Shown here in pieces: positions 18,675-28,385 of a stretch of 40,096 bases of DNA (its first letter is position 1; each line of letters opens with the position of its first letter). Source of the stretch: an uncultured SAR116 cluster alpha proteobacterium (GTDB taxonomy: Bacteria; Pseudomonadota; Alphaproteobacteria; Puniceispirillales; Marisalimonadaceae); NCBI GenBank assembly GCA_902539895.1, contig CACBMD010000013.1, positions 1-40,096 on the forward strand, read 5' to 3'. The notes beneath the pieces were generated by a model. The model was not told the DNA's origin. It was given only the letters and a program-made list of their open reading frames with translations, and did no database searches. Position numbers and translations under genes: made by a program.

Positions 18675-19799
18675 TTAAATTATAATCATTTGTGCTCTTA
18701 ACGCACCAGCAGCTCTAAGAGCTTCTAGTATTGCAACTAAGTCAGAACTTGTAGTGCCAATTGCATTGATCGCATCAACGACATCTGCTAAGGAAGTTCC
18801 CGCATCAAAAACAAATGCCGATGCTGTTTCTGCACCAGCTTTTATTTCTGTATCGTTTTGTGTATTGGCATCTGTTGCTTGCGTAACATTTCCAGCATCA
18901 TCAAATAATGTTTGTCCTGGTGTGGTATTTGTATCTTCATTAACCTTTACAGTTAAACTACCGTGACTTACTGCAGCTGGAGTTACTCTTACATCACCTC
19001 CAATAACTATTGTTCCAGTTCTTGCATTTACAACAACTTTTGCAATTGGTGATGCAGGATCTACCTCAATATTTTCTAATAAACTCATAAAACTTACTTT
19101 TTGAGAAGGATCTTTGGGAGCTCTTACAGAGATTGAGGTATGATCTAAAGCTTTAGCAACGTCAGGACCAAATACTTTATTAATTTCTTCGGTAATTCTA
19201 TTAGCAGTTGTAAAATCTCCTTGATGTAAATTCATTACAAAATTATCAGAATTGATAAAAGGCGCTTCAACCATTCTCTCAACCGTTGCACCATTTGCAA
19301 TTGTGCCTACAGTAGGAATATTTACTGATAAAGAAGAACCATCAGCACCTTCAACACCAAAACCACCAACTGCAAGATTACCTTGAGCAATGGCATAGGT
19401 TTTACCATCTGCACCCTTTAAAGGTGTCATCAACAGAGTACCACCTCTTAAACTTTTTGCTTTTCCCATCGATGATACAGTCACACCAATTTTTTGACCT
19501 ACTTTTGTAAATGGATTTAAATCTGCAGTAATCATAACAGCAGCAGAGTTTTTTCCACTTAAACTACCTGCATCTACATTCATCCCAAATTGTGATATTG
19601 TAGATTGCATACTTTGAAGTGTTACTGCGAGTGATGAATCACCAGTTCCATCTAAGCCCACAACAATTCCATAACCCATTAGTTGGTTAGATCTTATCCC
19701 AGCAAAGCTAACCATATCTTTTAATCTATCTGCATAAGCAGTTTGAATAATTGTAGAAAAAAGAAAAATAAAGAAAAAATGTATTTTAAAACTTTTCAT
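18675..19799 (-). CDS. flgI: Flagellar P-ring protein FlgI
   Basis: FlgI builds the periplasmic P ring that acts as bushing around the rod in the peptidoglycan layer. An N-terminal Sec signal peptide ends near [10 protein letters not shown]. The mature part has the highly conserved family blocks [20 protein letters not shown], then [14 protein letters not shown]-like [40 protein letters not shown] and the C-terminal [18 protein letters not shown]. Length (374) is normal. AAGGA precedes the start. It is downstream of flgH and upstream of flgJ in the usual order. Confidence 0.97.
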   Translation of the reverse strand: MKSFKIHFFFIFLFSTIIQTAYADRLKDMVSFAGIRSNQLMGYGIVVGLDGTGDSSLAVTLQSMQSTISQFGMNVDAGSLSGKNSAAVMITADLNPFTKVGQKIGVTVSSMGKAKSLRGGTLLMTPLKGADGKTYAIAQGNLAVGGFGVEGADGSSLSVNIPTVGTIANGATVERMVEAPFINSDNFVMNLHQGDFTTANRITEEINKVFGPDVAKALDHTSISVRAPKDPSQKVSFMSLLENIEVDPASPIAKVVVNARTGTIVIGGDVRVTPAAVSHGSLTVKVNEDTNTTPGQTLFDDAGNVTQATDANTQNDTEIKAGAETASAFVFDAGTSLADVVDAINAIGTTSSDLVAILEALRAAGALRAQMIII

Positions 19800-19810
19800 A
19801 ATTAAATTCC

Positions 19811-20473
19811 TTAAAAAGGTGAAATGGCTCTAAAAATTTGACTTCCCCAACCTGGTTTTGAAGCACTATCAAGTATTCCTGCGCCTACATACTCAATTTG
19901 AGCCTCTGCAATCTTTGCCGAAGACACAGTATTAGTTGTGGATATATCCTCTGGTCTTATAATTCCGCTTAGACGAATATACTCAGTTCCCTCAGTAATT
20001 CTAAGCTTCTTCTGACCCTTAATTTCTAAGTTACCATTTGGGAATACTCTAACTATTGTAGCTGAAATTGTTCCACTTAAACTATTAGACTGATTTGTAG
20101 CCATAGATCCAGCAAATGAATTAGTTTTTTGAGCACTTCCACCTAATCCCGCAAAATTTCTTAAAATACCTGTTGGTCCAATCTCAGCTCCGATAACATC
20201 AGCTTTGGCAGAAGAATTTGTAACAGCTTTATTAGATGAAAAAGTTTCACTTAAAGTAACTGATAAAATGTCTCCAACTTTTTTTGCTCTTCTATCTGAA
20301 GAAAAAAGTCCTGATGAGCTAGTGCTATATATTGAACCATTAGATGGTTCAGCTCGTTCAAATTCTTCAAATGATGGTCTTAATGGTTTGAACTGTTGAT
20401 TATTTGCTTCTTCAATATAAGTCGCACAACCACCAAGTATTAGAAAAGATATTAGAAAAATTATTATTTTCAT
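19811..20473 (-). CDS. flgH: Flagellar L-ring lipoprotein FlgH
   Basis: FlgH is the outer-membrane L-ring lipoprotein. The signal peptide ends in a lipobox (ILGGC, cysteine at about residue 16). The conserved domain follows: [80 protein letters not shown] and the end [13 protein letters not shown]. At 220 residues it is of normal size. It lies 16 bases downstream of flgG and 12 bases upstream of flgI, all within one run. Confidence 0.97.
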   Translation of the reverse strand: MKIIIFLISFLILGGCATYIEEANNQQFKPLRPSFEEFERAEPSNGSIYSTSSSGLFSSDRRAKKVGDILSVTLSETFSSNKAVTNSSAKADVIGAEIGPTGILRNFAGLGGSAQKTNSFAGSMATNQSNSLSGTISATIVRVFPNGNLEIKGQKKLRITEGTEYIRLSGIIRPEDISTTNTVSSAKIAEAQIEYVGAGILDSASKPGWGSQIFRAISPF

Positions 20474-20488
20474 TCTAGATCCTACACA

Positions 20489-21274
20489 TTAAAGATTTTG
20501 ACTTATAAATCTGAGCATATCGTCAACTCCTGAAATTGCTTTTGAGTTAACTTCGTACGCTCTTTGTGTTTCAATCATGTCAACTAATTCTTGAACGACA
20601 TTAACATTTGAACTTTCAAGCGCACCCTGAACCAAACTTCCAAATCCATCCTCAAAAGGGTTGGCTATTACTGCTGGACCACTTGCAGGTGTTTCAACTA
20701 ACATTGATTGTCCGATTGGTTGTAAACCCCTTACATTAGCAAAGTCTGCTAACTGGAACTGTCCAACCTCTTCTGCTTCCACCGCACCTGGATTTTGAAC
20801 TGACACAATACCATCAGCTGATACGTTAATGTTTGTTACTCCCTCAGGAATTTCAATTTCTGGTTGAACAACATAACCAGAAGCAGTTGTTAAAAGTCCT
20901 TCTGCATTTCTTCCAAAAGCACCATTTCTTGTAAATCCAATTCTTCCATCTGGCATCAAAACTTGGAAAAAACCAGAACCATCTATTGATAAATCTAATG
21001 CATTGTCTGTTGATACTATATTGCCTTGTGTAAACAGTTTATCAGCATTTATAATTCGTACACCAGTACCAACAGAAAAAGCAGAATTAGTTCTTGTTTC
21101 ACCGGATGTCTGAGCACCTGCAGCTTTAATAACTTGATATAAAAGAGTTTCAAAATTAGCTCTATCTTTTTTAAAGCCAGTAGTATTTACGTTAGCAAGG
21201 TTATTTGCAATTACCTGCATTCTACTATTTTGAGCATTTAAGCCAGTTTTAGCTACGTGCATTGCATTAGACAT
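20489..21274 (-). CDS. flgG: Flagellar distal rod protein FlgG
   Basis: FlgG forms the distal rod. At 261 residues it has the normal length and family pattern: MHVAKTGLNAQNSRMQVIAN, NLANVNTTGFKKDRANFETL, an LDLSIDGSGFFQVLMPDG block, a GFTRNGAFGRNAEGLLTTAS block, and the C-terminal GALESSNVNVVQELVDMIET then AYEVNSKAISGVDDMLRF. No repeats are inserted, in contrast to FlgE and FlgK. A sigma54-type promoter directly upstream makes flgG the head of the flgG-H-I-J-K-L run. AAGGAG precedes the ATG. Confidence 0.97.
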   Translation of the reverse strand: MSNAMHVAKTGLNAQNSRMQVIANNLANVNTTGFKKDRANFETLLYQVIKAAGAQTSGETRTNSAFSVGTGVRIINADKLFTQGNIVSTDNALDLSIDGSGFFQVLMPDGRIGFTRNGAFGRNAEGLLTTASGYVVQPEIEIPEGVTNINVSADGIVSVQNPGAVEAEEVGQFQLADFANVRGLQPIGQSMLVETPASGPAVIANPFEDGFGSLVQGALESSNVNVVQELVDMIETQRAYEVNSKAISGVDDMLRFISQNL

Positions 21275-21307
21275 ATTCTACTCCTTCTTTTGAATATAGA
21301 ATAATAA

Positions 21308-21323
21308 TGCAATTGATATGCCA
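21308..21323 (-). promoter_or_regulatory. sigma54 promoter of flgG-flgL
   Basis: On the minus strand the site reads TGGCATATCAATTGCA, with exact GG-GC spacing. It lies about 34 bases before the flgG start, between flgF and flgG. It implies flgG-L can be transcribed apart from flgB-F. Confidence 0.75.
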
Positions 21324-21339
21324 ATATTTTAAGGAAAAG

Positions 21340-22092
21340 TTAGCTTGGCATTCTCATCAGAGATGCACTTGCTTCGTCTATTTCTTGGGCAGTACTTATA
21401 AATTTAACATTTATTTCATAGGCTCTCGATTGATCGATGCCAGTTACTAATTCGTCGACTGACTTTACATTAGACCCTTCTAAAAACCCACTTAAAAGTC
21501 TTGTTCTATTATCAAGTTCAGGGATTGTTCCATCAACAGTTCTAACAAAACCATCAGTGGATTTGGCTAATGGTAATTCTGATCCAGAAGTAGTACCAAG
21601 TTGACCAACTCTTACCTTTTGTCCAAGTGGAGCATTGAGTGGCTCAATTTCGACAATCCCATCACCAGAGACAAAAATTTTTCTATGAGGTGGTATTATT
21701 ATAGGTTCAAGATCTACACTTAATGGCTGTGATCCAGCTCCATCTCTTAAAGTTCCATCAGCTGATACTGTAAAATCACCTCTTCTTGATAGTGCTAATT
21801 TACCATTAACAGGTTTTACTACAAAATAGCCGTTACCATCTATAGCAAGATCTAATGGAACTCCAGTAGGTTGAGTTGGTCCGGGTGTTGAGTCAAAGCC
21901 ACCTATATCTTGTAAGGCCATAACTCTTGGATCAATTCCCTTATCTCTATCTAAATATACGGATTCAAAGTTAATTTGAATATCCTTTTGGAAACCAGTT
22001 ACATTTAAGTTTGCTAAGTTTTGTGCTGTAACTGATTTGTTATCTCTCAAAATATTCATACTATTTAGAGCTGTATAAATACTTCTATCCAT
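21340..22092 (-). CDS. flgF: Flagellar proximal rod protein FlgF
   Basis: FlgF is a proximal rod subunit. The N-terminus follows the family (MDRSIYTALNSMNILRDNKS, TAQNLANLNVTGFQKDIQIN). The middle has VPLDLAIDGNGYFVVKPVNG and LSRRGDFTVSADGTLRDGAG. The C-terminus has GFLEGSNVKSVDELVTGIDQ and AYEINVKFISTAQEIDEASA. At 250 residues it is normal. It lies 29 bases after flgE with AAGAGGT before the ATG, and is probably the last gene read from the flgB promoter. Confidence 0.95.
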   Translation of the reverse strand: MDRSIYTALNSMNILRDNKSVTAQNLANLNVTGFQKDIQINFESVYLDRDKGIDPRVMALQDIGGFDSTPGPTQPTGVPLDLAIDGNGYFVVKPVNGKLALSRRGDFTVSADGTLRDGAGSQPLSVDLEPIIIPPHRKIFVSGDGIVEIEPLNAPLGQKVRVGQLGTTSGSELPLAKSTDGFVRTVDGTIPELDNRTRLLSGFLEGSNVKSVDELVTGIDQSRAYEINVKFISTAQEIDEASASLMRMPS

Positions 22093-22121
22093 ATTATTTA
22101 CCTCTTAAGTTACTTTCTCAC

Positions 22122-25100
22122 TTATGTTCTGATTTGAATAATCGCTTGTGTTAGACTTGTGTTAGTTTCAATTGTTTTAGCATTCGCTTGGAAGTTTCTT
22201 TGCGCAGTAATTAAGTTAACTAACTCTTCAGTAATATCAACATTTGATCTTTCTAAAGAACCAGATAAAATTGTACCATAACCATCTGCTCCAGCTTCTC
22301 CAACTGCAGCAACACCTGAAACTGAAGTTTCAACATATGTTGCGTTACCGATTTGCTTCAATCCGTTTTGGTTATTAAAATTAACCATAACCAATCTTCC
22401 AAGGGCAATGTTCAAACCATTAGTATAGTTAGCACTAACTAATCCGTTAGCAGCAATGTCCAAACCATCTAACTTACCAACTGTTTGTCCATCTTGGGTA
22501 ACCGTCCTAACATTAAAGTCAGATGCAAATTGAGTTGATCCATCAAAATCTAGATCTAAATCAATCGACAGAGCATTAGTACCTGCTGCTGCGTCTGCTG
22601 CAAAGTCACCTTTATAATTCACTTTTTGTGTAGGACTAACTAAGTTACCTTGAGTATCAAAAGTTAATTCTCCTGGTCTCAAAAATACTTTTGCAAAAGT
22701 ACCATCAGTAGTTGGTGTCCATGCATTATCTGGTGCTAGAGTTGTTGTTGTTCCAGCATCATTCACATACAAAGACTGACCAGTATCTGATTTAGCAATT
22801 GTATTAGCCATATTAACAAATGAGGGTGTAGTACCTGTTTGCAGTTCAAGATCATTTAATCCCATACGAGAACTTGCTGATACAAATATTTTACTATTTA
22901 AACCAGTTGTTCCTGTAGTAAATGTAAATGAATTGCTTGTTGTATTATATACTACAGTTACACCGTTAACAGTGTTACCTGAGGAATCTTCCATCTGATT
23001 AATTCTTGATTGCAATGCTGTTGCCAAAGAGGTTCCGTTATATACTCCTTCAGGTACTTTAATAGCAGCAGTTATATCATTTACGTTTACAACAAAAATT
23101 GTTTCTTCAGCGGCGTCTGATAAAAAGAAATCTTCAGACAAATCTTCGTTTGAAGTTTTTCCATTTAAAACTGCAGCTTCTGATTGTAAACCTTTACCAG
23201 AAGTGTCTGCAGTAACAGTGGTAATTTCGTTAGTAGCATTTATTCCTAGTAAAGCACTTGTACCACCAATACCTGCAGCAGAAGCTGTTGCAACGCCATC
23301 TACTATTGCCAATCTTCCAATTTCTATATTTGATGAGGCCTGACCAGCATCACCAACACCTACAGCAGAGTTTGCAGGTATATTTTCACCGGTAGTTCCA
23401 CTGGCAATGCTAAATTTTCTAGTCAGGTTGTTATAAGATACTTCTACACCAAAAGCTTGCTGAGTATCTGCAGCAATCTGGTCACCAGTAAATAAAACTG
23501 ATTCAGCTTTTAAAACTGCACCACCGCCAATATTTGATGATGCCTTATTACTTAACGTTTTTAAACCAATAGCGTTCGCACCACTACCTTCACCTGGTCC
23601 ATATGCTGAAAATGAAAACATTTTGCTTGAAGTAGATGTACCAATTTTTGAAGGAATGCCCTGTAAAGTAAAGTTTTGTCCAGATATATCATAAGCTATT
23701 CTTAATGCTGGGTCATCTTCATCTACCCAGTCATCAGAGTTAGAAATTTCTTGTGTAATAACAGTATCATTTGTGTGACTAGCCGCAGTCGTTCCCGCCA
23801 CACCTCTTGTTAAGCCTGTAAAGCTTGTTGCGGTTTTACCCGTATATGCAATCACCTCATTATCTATTCTTATAAAACCACTATCCTCAAAATCTGCAGT
23901 AGAATCTACAGTAATAGTTGTAGCTGTAGCATTTACATCGGTATTAACGTCAGTTGTTCTATTAGATAATCCTAGATTTACTACACTATCATACAAACTT
24001 ACGGTAGCTCCAACTGCAAGTGCCTTACTTTCGCTATTGTCAACACTTCGAGTGATACCGGTAAGAGTTGTAGCAGTTTTTCCAGTGTAGGTAATAATCT
24101 CATCGCCAAGCTTAATTTTTCCTGGGGCATCAGCCGTTGCGTCAGAAAATCCTGCTGTTGATCCAACATTTAACACTTCAGAATCTGCCGGTAGAAAAGA
24201 AATTGAGGTATCATCTGCTATAGCAGCAGTCGTAGCTGCACTTATAGTTATTGTATTTCCATTAACGTTTGTAACTGTAGTACCAGCAGTTACGCCGGCA
24301 ACTTCAACAATGTCACCTACTGAGATATTTGTGTTAGCATCTACTACAATGGTAGTTGCTCCAGCAGCTACTGCACCATCATTAAGAACTTGAGCACCTA
24401 AACCATCAGCGTCAACAAAATTTATCTCATCACCATTAATATCACCACCATTTACTGTTGTAGCTGCGTCCTTTGATAAAGTAATTACATTACCATTAAT
24501 TGCTGATACAGTTGTCGCTGTATCAATATTAGTTCCGTATACAGAATCTCCTACTGAGATGCCCGTTACATCTGCAACAGTAAGGCTTCGTCGATTTGCT
24601 GAATAATCAAGAGTTCCAGTAGTATGACTACTCGACAAAAATGTAACTTTAGTTCCAGCAACGGTTGCCGTTGTTGCTGTAAGGGCTGCAGTTGTATTGG
24701 CACTTAAAGTTACAGTAGAAGTACTATGATTAATGACAGTAACCCTTGTATTAGCTGGTATACCAGCACCAACAACCATGTCACCTACTCTAACACCTTT
24801 AGTTCCTCCATCTACAACTAAAGAATTAGTGCCAGCTCCTGCTGCACCTGTAGTTTCTCTAATTATATTTGTTGCTACAGTGGTTGATGTATTTCTTAAA
24901 ATATCCTTAAAACCACTCATAATACCATCCGTAAAAGTTAATAACTTTATTGAGGCATCATCAAGATGTGCAGCAGCAACAGTACTATTAGCACCTCTTG
25001 TTATTCCAGTAAAAGTTGTTGCAGTAGTTCCAGTATATGTTATTTGCTCTGTTCCAATCAATAAGGTACCAGATGTTGGAAATCCTGCTGTTGTGTCTAC

Positions 25101-27236
25101 AGTTAGTGCTGCACCAGTAGCTGGAGAGCTATTAGTAACTGAAGAGCTATTTAATAAAGTATCTGGCTGCTGAATATTTTTGTTTATATATGAATGCTTA
25201 TTAAGTTCTTTTAATACAATTCTATTACTTCCAAAATGCTCAGTCTGACCAGAAAAAACATCTGTTCCGCCCTCAAATTGTGCTGATATATCTTTAGATT
25301 CTGAATATAAAACTTTGATCTTAGTATCAGTTATATTTATTGCTGCAGTTGAATCAGATTTAAGGTTTAAAAATTCATTACCATTTGCATCCGTTCCTGC
25401 ACTTGATACAGAAAACTTTGCACCATTATATTTTAAATTGTTTACTGTTGAAACAGTTGTATCAAATTCTCCAGCAAGAAAAACTTCAGTAGGAAAACTT
25501 GTTGAACTGATTGTATTAGTAGTATCATTTATATAAACTTTTAATGTACCACTAGCATCTTGTACCATTGTGTTTCCACCAACAGCAGTGACGTCTACAG
25601 CTTTATCAAATACCTTTAAAGTAGGTGAAGAATTATAATAACTATGAAGTAAAAATTTTTCTTCAGTAGTAACATTATTTTCATCCGTTAAATCGGTTGT
25701 TGGATGTTTATAATTAAAACTTAAAACTTCAGTTTCCTTAATAGCACCTGTAAGAGCCTTACCAGTTACTCTATTAAATAATTGTGAACTTACACCATAT
25801 GTTGAGGAATTATTTGTATTCCCATCAGACGACACAGCTGCCCTATTTAGCGCATCATTAATTCTTAATTGTGCATGAGATAAAAACTCTTCTCTTGTAA
25901 AGTTTGGTGATGCAACGTTTTCAATACCATTCGTACCTGCAAAAAGCTTTTCAGTTACAAAACTGTCTTTCATCAGATCAACATTGATTGCTGACAAAGT
26001 TTGAATTTCATCGTTGTTATCAAGTTGGTTAAACTGAATTGAAAAACTTCCATCTGTTACTGGGTCAATTGCTAATTTTGAATCGTCTGACAAACCAGCA
26101 TTTATTGCTCTTTGAACTTCAGATGCAAGAGTAGTAGCAGTGTAAGTACCTGGTCTTATATCTATACTTTTAAAACTCGCACTACCAGTCGTATCATCAA
26201 CACGAACTGTTAAAAAATCTTTTCCCCAATATGTTGATTTATTTAATGTCGGATTTGCTTCATAAGTTGTGTAATATTGTAATGGATCAGTCACAACTGT
26301 AATGGAAGGAGCTGTTGCAGTAAAGGCAGCATCCTCTAAAACTGTTGACTCAACTGTTGCTGCCTGAGATACAGTCTTGTTAGACAAATCATCTAAGTAA
26401 AAAAGTGGTTGTGTCTGGGCAACTGAAATAATCTGTGGCTTTTCATTGATTGGAATAATTTGACCAAAACGATCAACAACTAATGTCTGTCCTGTAGGAG
26501 AAATGGCTTCTGTTAGTGATGGTTGGACCTCTCTTCCGTCAACAATAAACTTAGTTTGGTACTTATGTGTTACTTGATCTCCAGATGCAGCTTGAGTTTT
26601 GATAAAAAAGGCAGTTGCAATAACTGGATTACCCAAGTTATCAAAAATTGTAACAGAAGTTGATGAATTAAAGGTGGCAGGATTTTTAGGATCAAAATCT
26701 GCAGCAGATTCAAATACTGTTGATGATGCGGGTAAGTTTACAGCTAACTCAAGATTATCTGTTTTTTTAGCTTCACCTGCTTCCAACTCTAATTTTAATG
26801 GTTTAGCGTCTACAATTTCACCACCTTGCACGGAACCATCGTCTGACACTGGTAGTGCAAGAACGAACTGACCAGCTGAGTCAACAACAAATCTATCATT
26901 ATTAACTGAAAATGAACCATTTCTTGTATAAACAGTTTGATTAGTAGTTAATGACGGCTTTAGAGCAAAAAAACCTTGTCCGGAAATCGCCATATCCAAC
27001 GCATTAAGTGATGAGGAGACGTTTCCTTGAGTAAACTGTTGTTTAATACCTTTCAAAATTGTTCCAGAACCAATAGAAGATGAGGCATTTTGTAATGGGG
27101 ATGTAGCAAATATATCACCAAATTCAGCCTTACTTCTTTTGTAGCCTGTTGTTGCAACGTTAGCAATGTTGTTTGAAGTAGCTGAAATGTCAGCTTGTGA
27201 TCCGTTAAGTCCTGTAAGAGCGGTGTAAAATGACAT
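22122..27236 (-). CDS. flgE: Giant flagellar hook protein FlgE
   Basis: FlgE is the hook (universal joint) subunit. The ends are typical: MSFYTALTGLNGSQADISAT, SNNIANVATTGYKRSKAEFG, ALDMAISGQGFFALKP, and C-terminal GRLVMVNFNNQNGLKQIGNA, GTILSGSLERSNVDITEELV and NLITAQRNFQANAKTIETNT. The protein is 1704 residues against about 400 to 450 in enteric bacteria. The N-terminal 280 residues run as normal FlgE. About 1200 residues are then inserted before the conserved ELTFDTQGNLVSP strand, which in normal FlgE follows within the outer domain. The insert holds three type II repeats, at least three type III repeats, and other Thr/Ser-rich beta-type sequence. The frame is open throughout. It sits between flgD and flgF as usual. 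Confidence 0.96.
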   Translation of the reverse strand: MSFYTALTGLNGSQADISATSNNIANVATTGYKRSKAEFGDIFATSPLQNASSSIGSGTILKGIKQQFTQGNVSSSLNALDMAISGQGFFALKPSLTTNQTVYTRNGSFSVNNDRFVVDSAGQFVLALPVSDDGSVQGGEIVDAKPLKLELEAGEAKKTDNLELAVNLPASSTVFESAADFDPKNPATFNSSTSVTIFDNLGNPVIATAFFIKTQAASGDQVTHKYQTKFIVDGREVQPSLTEAISPTGQTLVVDRFGQIIPINEKPQIISVAQTQPLFYLDDLSNKTVSQAATVESTVLEDAAFTATAPSITVVTDPLQYYTTYEANPTLNKSTYWGKDFLTVRVDDTTGSASFKSIDIRPGTYTATTLASEVQRAINAGLSDDSKLAIDPVTDGSFSIQFNQLDNNDEIQTLSAINVDLMKDSFVTEKLFAGTNGIENVASPNFTREEFLSHAQLRINDALNRAAVSSDGNTNNSSTYGVSSQLFNRVTGKALTGAIKETEVLSFNYKHPTTDLTDENNVTTEEKFLLHSYYNSSPTLKVFDKAVDVTAVGGNTMVQDASGTLKVYINDTTNTISSTSFPTEVFLAGEFDTTVSTVNNLKYNGAKFSVSSAGTDANGNEFLNLKSDSTAAINITDTKIKVLYSESKDISAQFEGGTDVFSGQTEHFGSNRIVLKELNKHSYINKNIQQPDTLLNSSSVTNSSPATGAALTVDTTAGFPTSGTLLIGTEQITYTGTTATTFTGITRGANSTVAAAHLDDASIKLLTFTDGIMSGFKDILRNTSTTVATNIIRETTGAAGAGTNSLVVDGGTKGVRVGDMVVGAGIPANTRVTVINHSTSTVTLSANTTAALTATTATVAGTKVTFLSSSHTTGTLDYSANRRSLTVADVTGISVGDSVYGTNIDTATTVSAINGNVITLSKDAATTVNGGDINGDEINFVDADGLGAQVLNDGAVAAGATTIVVDANTNISVGDIVEVAGVTAGTTVTNVNGNTITISAATTAAIADDTSISFLPADSEVLNVGSTAGFSDATADAPGKIKLGDEIITYTGKTATTLTGITRSVDNSESKALAVGATVSLYDSVVNLGLSNRTTDVNTDVNATATTITVDSTADFEDSGFIRIDNEVIAYTGKTATSFTGLTRGVAGTTAASHTNDTVITQEISNSDDWVDEDDPALRIAYDISGQNFTLQGIPSKIGTSTSSKMFSFSAYGPGEGSGANAIGLKTLSNKASSNIGGGAVLKAESVLFTGDQIAADTQQAFGVEVSYNNLTRKFSIASGTTGENIPANSAVGVGDAGQASSNIEIGRLAIVDGVATASAAGIGGTSALLGINATNEITTVTADTSGKGLQSEAAVLNGKTSNEDLSEDFFLSDAAEETIFVVNVNDITAAIKVPEGVYNGTSLATALQSRINQMEDSSGNTVNGVTVVYNTTSNSFTFTTGTTGLNSKIFVSASSRMGLNDLELQTGTTPSFVNMANTIAKSDTGQSLYVNDAGTTTTLAPDNAWTPTTDGTFAKVFLRPGELTFDTQGNLVSPTQKVNYKGDFAADAAAGTNALSIDLDLDFDGSTQFASDFNVRTVTQDGQTVGKLDGLDIAANGLVSANYTNGLNIALGRLVMVNFNNQNGLKQIGNATYVETSVSGVAAVGEAGADGYGTILSGSLERSNVDITEELVNLITAQRNFQANAKTIETNTSLTQAIIQIRT
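23750..24195 (-). repeat. Two type II repeats in FlgE (distal pair)
   Basis: In protein order: KIKLGDEIITYTGKTATTLT then GITRSV (about 24000-24195), and GFIRIDNEVIAYTGKTATSF then TGLTRGVAGTTAASH (about 23750-23950). They match the FlgK copies, including the YTGKTxTTxTGxTR core. Confidence 0.82.
24195..24850 (-). repeat. Three type III repeats in FlgE
   Basis: About 65 residues each, with core VxVGDxVxGxxIxxxTxVxx then INGNxITLSxxTTAAI. The copies contain GVRVGDMVVGAGIPANTRVT, GISVGDSVYGTNIDTATTVS and NISVGDIVEVAGVTAGTTVT. They are packed between two type II repeats. I did not find this type elsewhere in the window. Confidence 0.75.
24945..25135 (-). repeat. Type II repeat in FlgE (proximal copy)
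   Basis: TTAGFPTSGTLLIGTEQITY, then TGTTATTFTGITRGANSTVA and AAH. It is nearly a consensus copy of the type II repeat and very like the third FlgK copy (TTGYPASGTLLIGSEYVTYT). Confidence 0.85.
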
Positions 27237-27269
27237 CTCTAATTTCTCCTAGTATTATAATATAAATTC

Positions 27270-27962
27270 TTAATTTTTAAATCTGACAACTTGAGAGGGA
27301 TCAATTGTTCCATAATCCTCAACCTCTAACATTACTCCAGTATCAGTTTTTGAAGTTCCTGAAACATGAGCAAAAACTTGAGTTGGCAACTCACCAGTAT
27401 CACCTGTATTACCAGTAAATGCTCTAATTGTTACTGGAGTGCCAGACTTTTTAATATCATCTGGTAAATCTTTCCATTCAAAACCAACTAAACCTGCCTT
27501 TTGCATTCCTAATGTATCTTGATGCAAGACCTCACCTTCACTATTTTCGAAAATAATATTTAAATTAGATGCTGTATCCGGTAAATCCACGACACCACTA
27601 ATAATGCCCTCTTTGTCAGGCCTTGCGAACTTTCCAGGTACTAATACGGAATGTCCCATCAGCTGTGTTGTTGAAGCAATTCTCATCTCAGATAACTGTT
27701 GACTAACTGACTTCATGGTCTGATCCATCGAAGTTATACCTGTTACTGTTGAGAATTGTGCCATTTGGGCTATAAAATCAGCATTATCAACTGGTGCAAA
27801 TGGATCTTGATTTTGCAACTGTGTTGTCATTAATTTTAAAAAATCTTCTTGACCAAGTTGATCTTTAGCTTCTTTAGGTGCAAATTTCTCTTTAGCTGAG
27901 TTAATACCTAATTTATCTAAAATTTTGGTTAATGATTGATTTGATGAATTAATTTCAGACAT
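27270..27962 (-). CDS. flgD: Hook scaffolding (hook cap) protein FlgD
   Basis: FlgD caps the growing hook and guides FlgE assembly. The N-terminal conserved block is present: LGQEDFLKLMTTQLQNQDPF, APVDNADFIAQMAQFSTVTG, with SMDQTMKSVSQQL after it and a STTQLMGHSVLVPGK region. The C-terminal half is the Fn3/tudor-like part with a GLVGFEWKDLPDD segment. At 230 residues it is normal. AAGGAT precedes the ATG; it starts 9 bases after flgC. It must cap a hook made of very large FlgE, yet is not itself enlarged. Confidence 0.95.
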   Translation of the reverse strand: MSEINSSNQSLTKILDKLGINSAKEKFAPKEAKDQLGQEDFLKLMTTQLQNQDPFAPVDNADFIAQMAQFSTVTGITSMDQTMKSVSQQLSEMRIASTTQLMGHSVLVPGKFARPDKEGIISGVVDLPDTASNLNIIFENSEGEVLHQDTLGMQKAGLVGFEWKDLPDDIKKSGTPVTIRAFTGNTGDTGELPTQVFAHVSGTSKTDTGVMLEVEDYGTIDPSQVVRFKN

Positions 27963-27971
27963 TTTATATCC

Positions 27972-28385
27972 TTATTTTCCAATATTAATTGTTCTCATTG
28001 TTAAAGCTCTCAAAGTTGAGATAACTTCAACATTATTTTGATACTGCCTTGAAGCTTCAAGCATATCGACCATTTCCTCATCTACGTTTACAGGAGCTTT
28101 ATAAACATATCCTTGTGCGTCGGCAGCTGGATGATTTGGCATATATTGTTTAATTGGTTCCCTACCTATTTCCTTAACCTCAATAGCATCAACAGTTGCT
28201 ACACCATTTTTTTTAACTAAATCACTGTATTGAGTTTCAAATACAGGTTTTAATGGTTTATAGGTTGTTTTGGGATCTCCTGTAGTAGAGCCAGCATTCG
28301 CAAGATTAGATGCAACCGTGTTTAATCTGACTAACTGGGCTGCCATGGCTCTTCCTGCAATGTCATAAACTGATTTAATATCCAT
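27972..28385 (-). CDS. flgC: Flagellar proximal rod protein FlgC
   Basis: FlgC is a proximal rod subunit. The family pattern is clear: YDIAGRAMAAQLVRLNTVAS, NLANAGSTTGDPKTTYKPLK, a central YMPNHPAADAQGYVYKAPVN block (normally P-x-x-P-x-A-d-x-x-G-Y-V) and the end VDMLEASRQYQNNVEVISTL. Length is 137, as usual. Its start overlaps the flgB stop as TAATG, suggesting translational coupling. Confidence 0.96.
   Translation of the reverse strand: MDIKSVYDIAGRAMAAQLVRLNTVASNLANAGSTTGDPKTTYKPLKPVFETQYSDLVKKNGVATVDAIEVKEIGREPIKQYMPNHPAADAQGYVYKAPVNVDEEMVDMLEASRQYQNNVEVISTLRALTMRTINIGK

Noticed and set aside
10916-27236. A prophage or phage tail module, suggested by the phage-like repeats
   Set aside because: No capsid, terminase, integrase, tape-measure or lysis gene is present. 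The repeats lie in frame inside proteins with clear flagellar ends and flagellar order.
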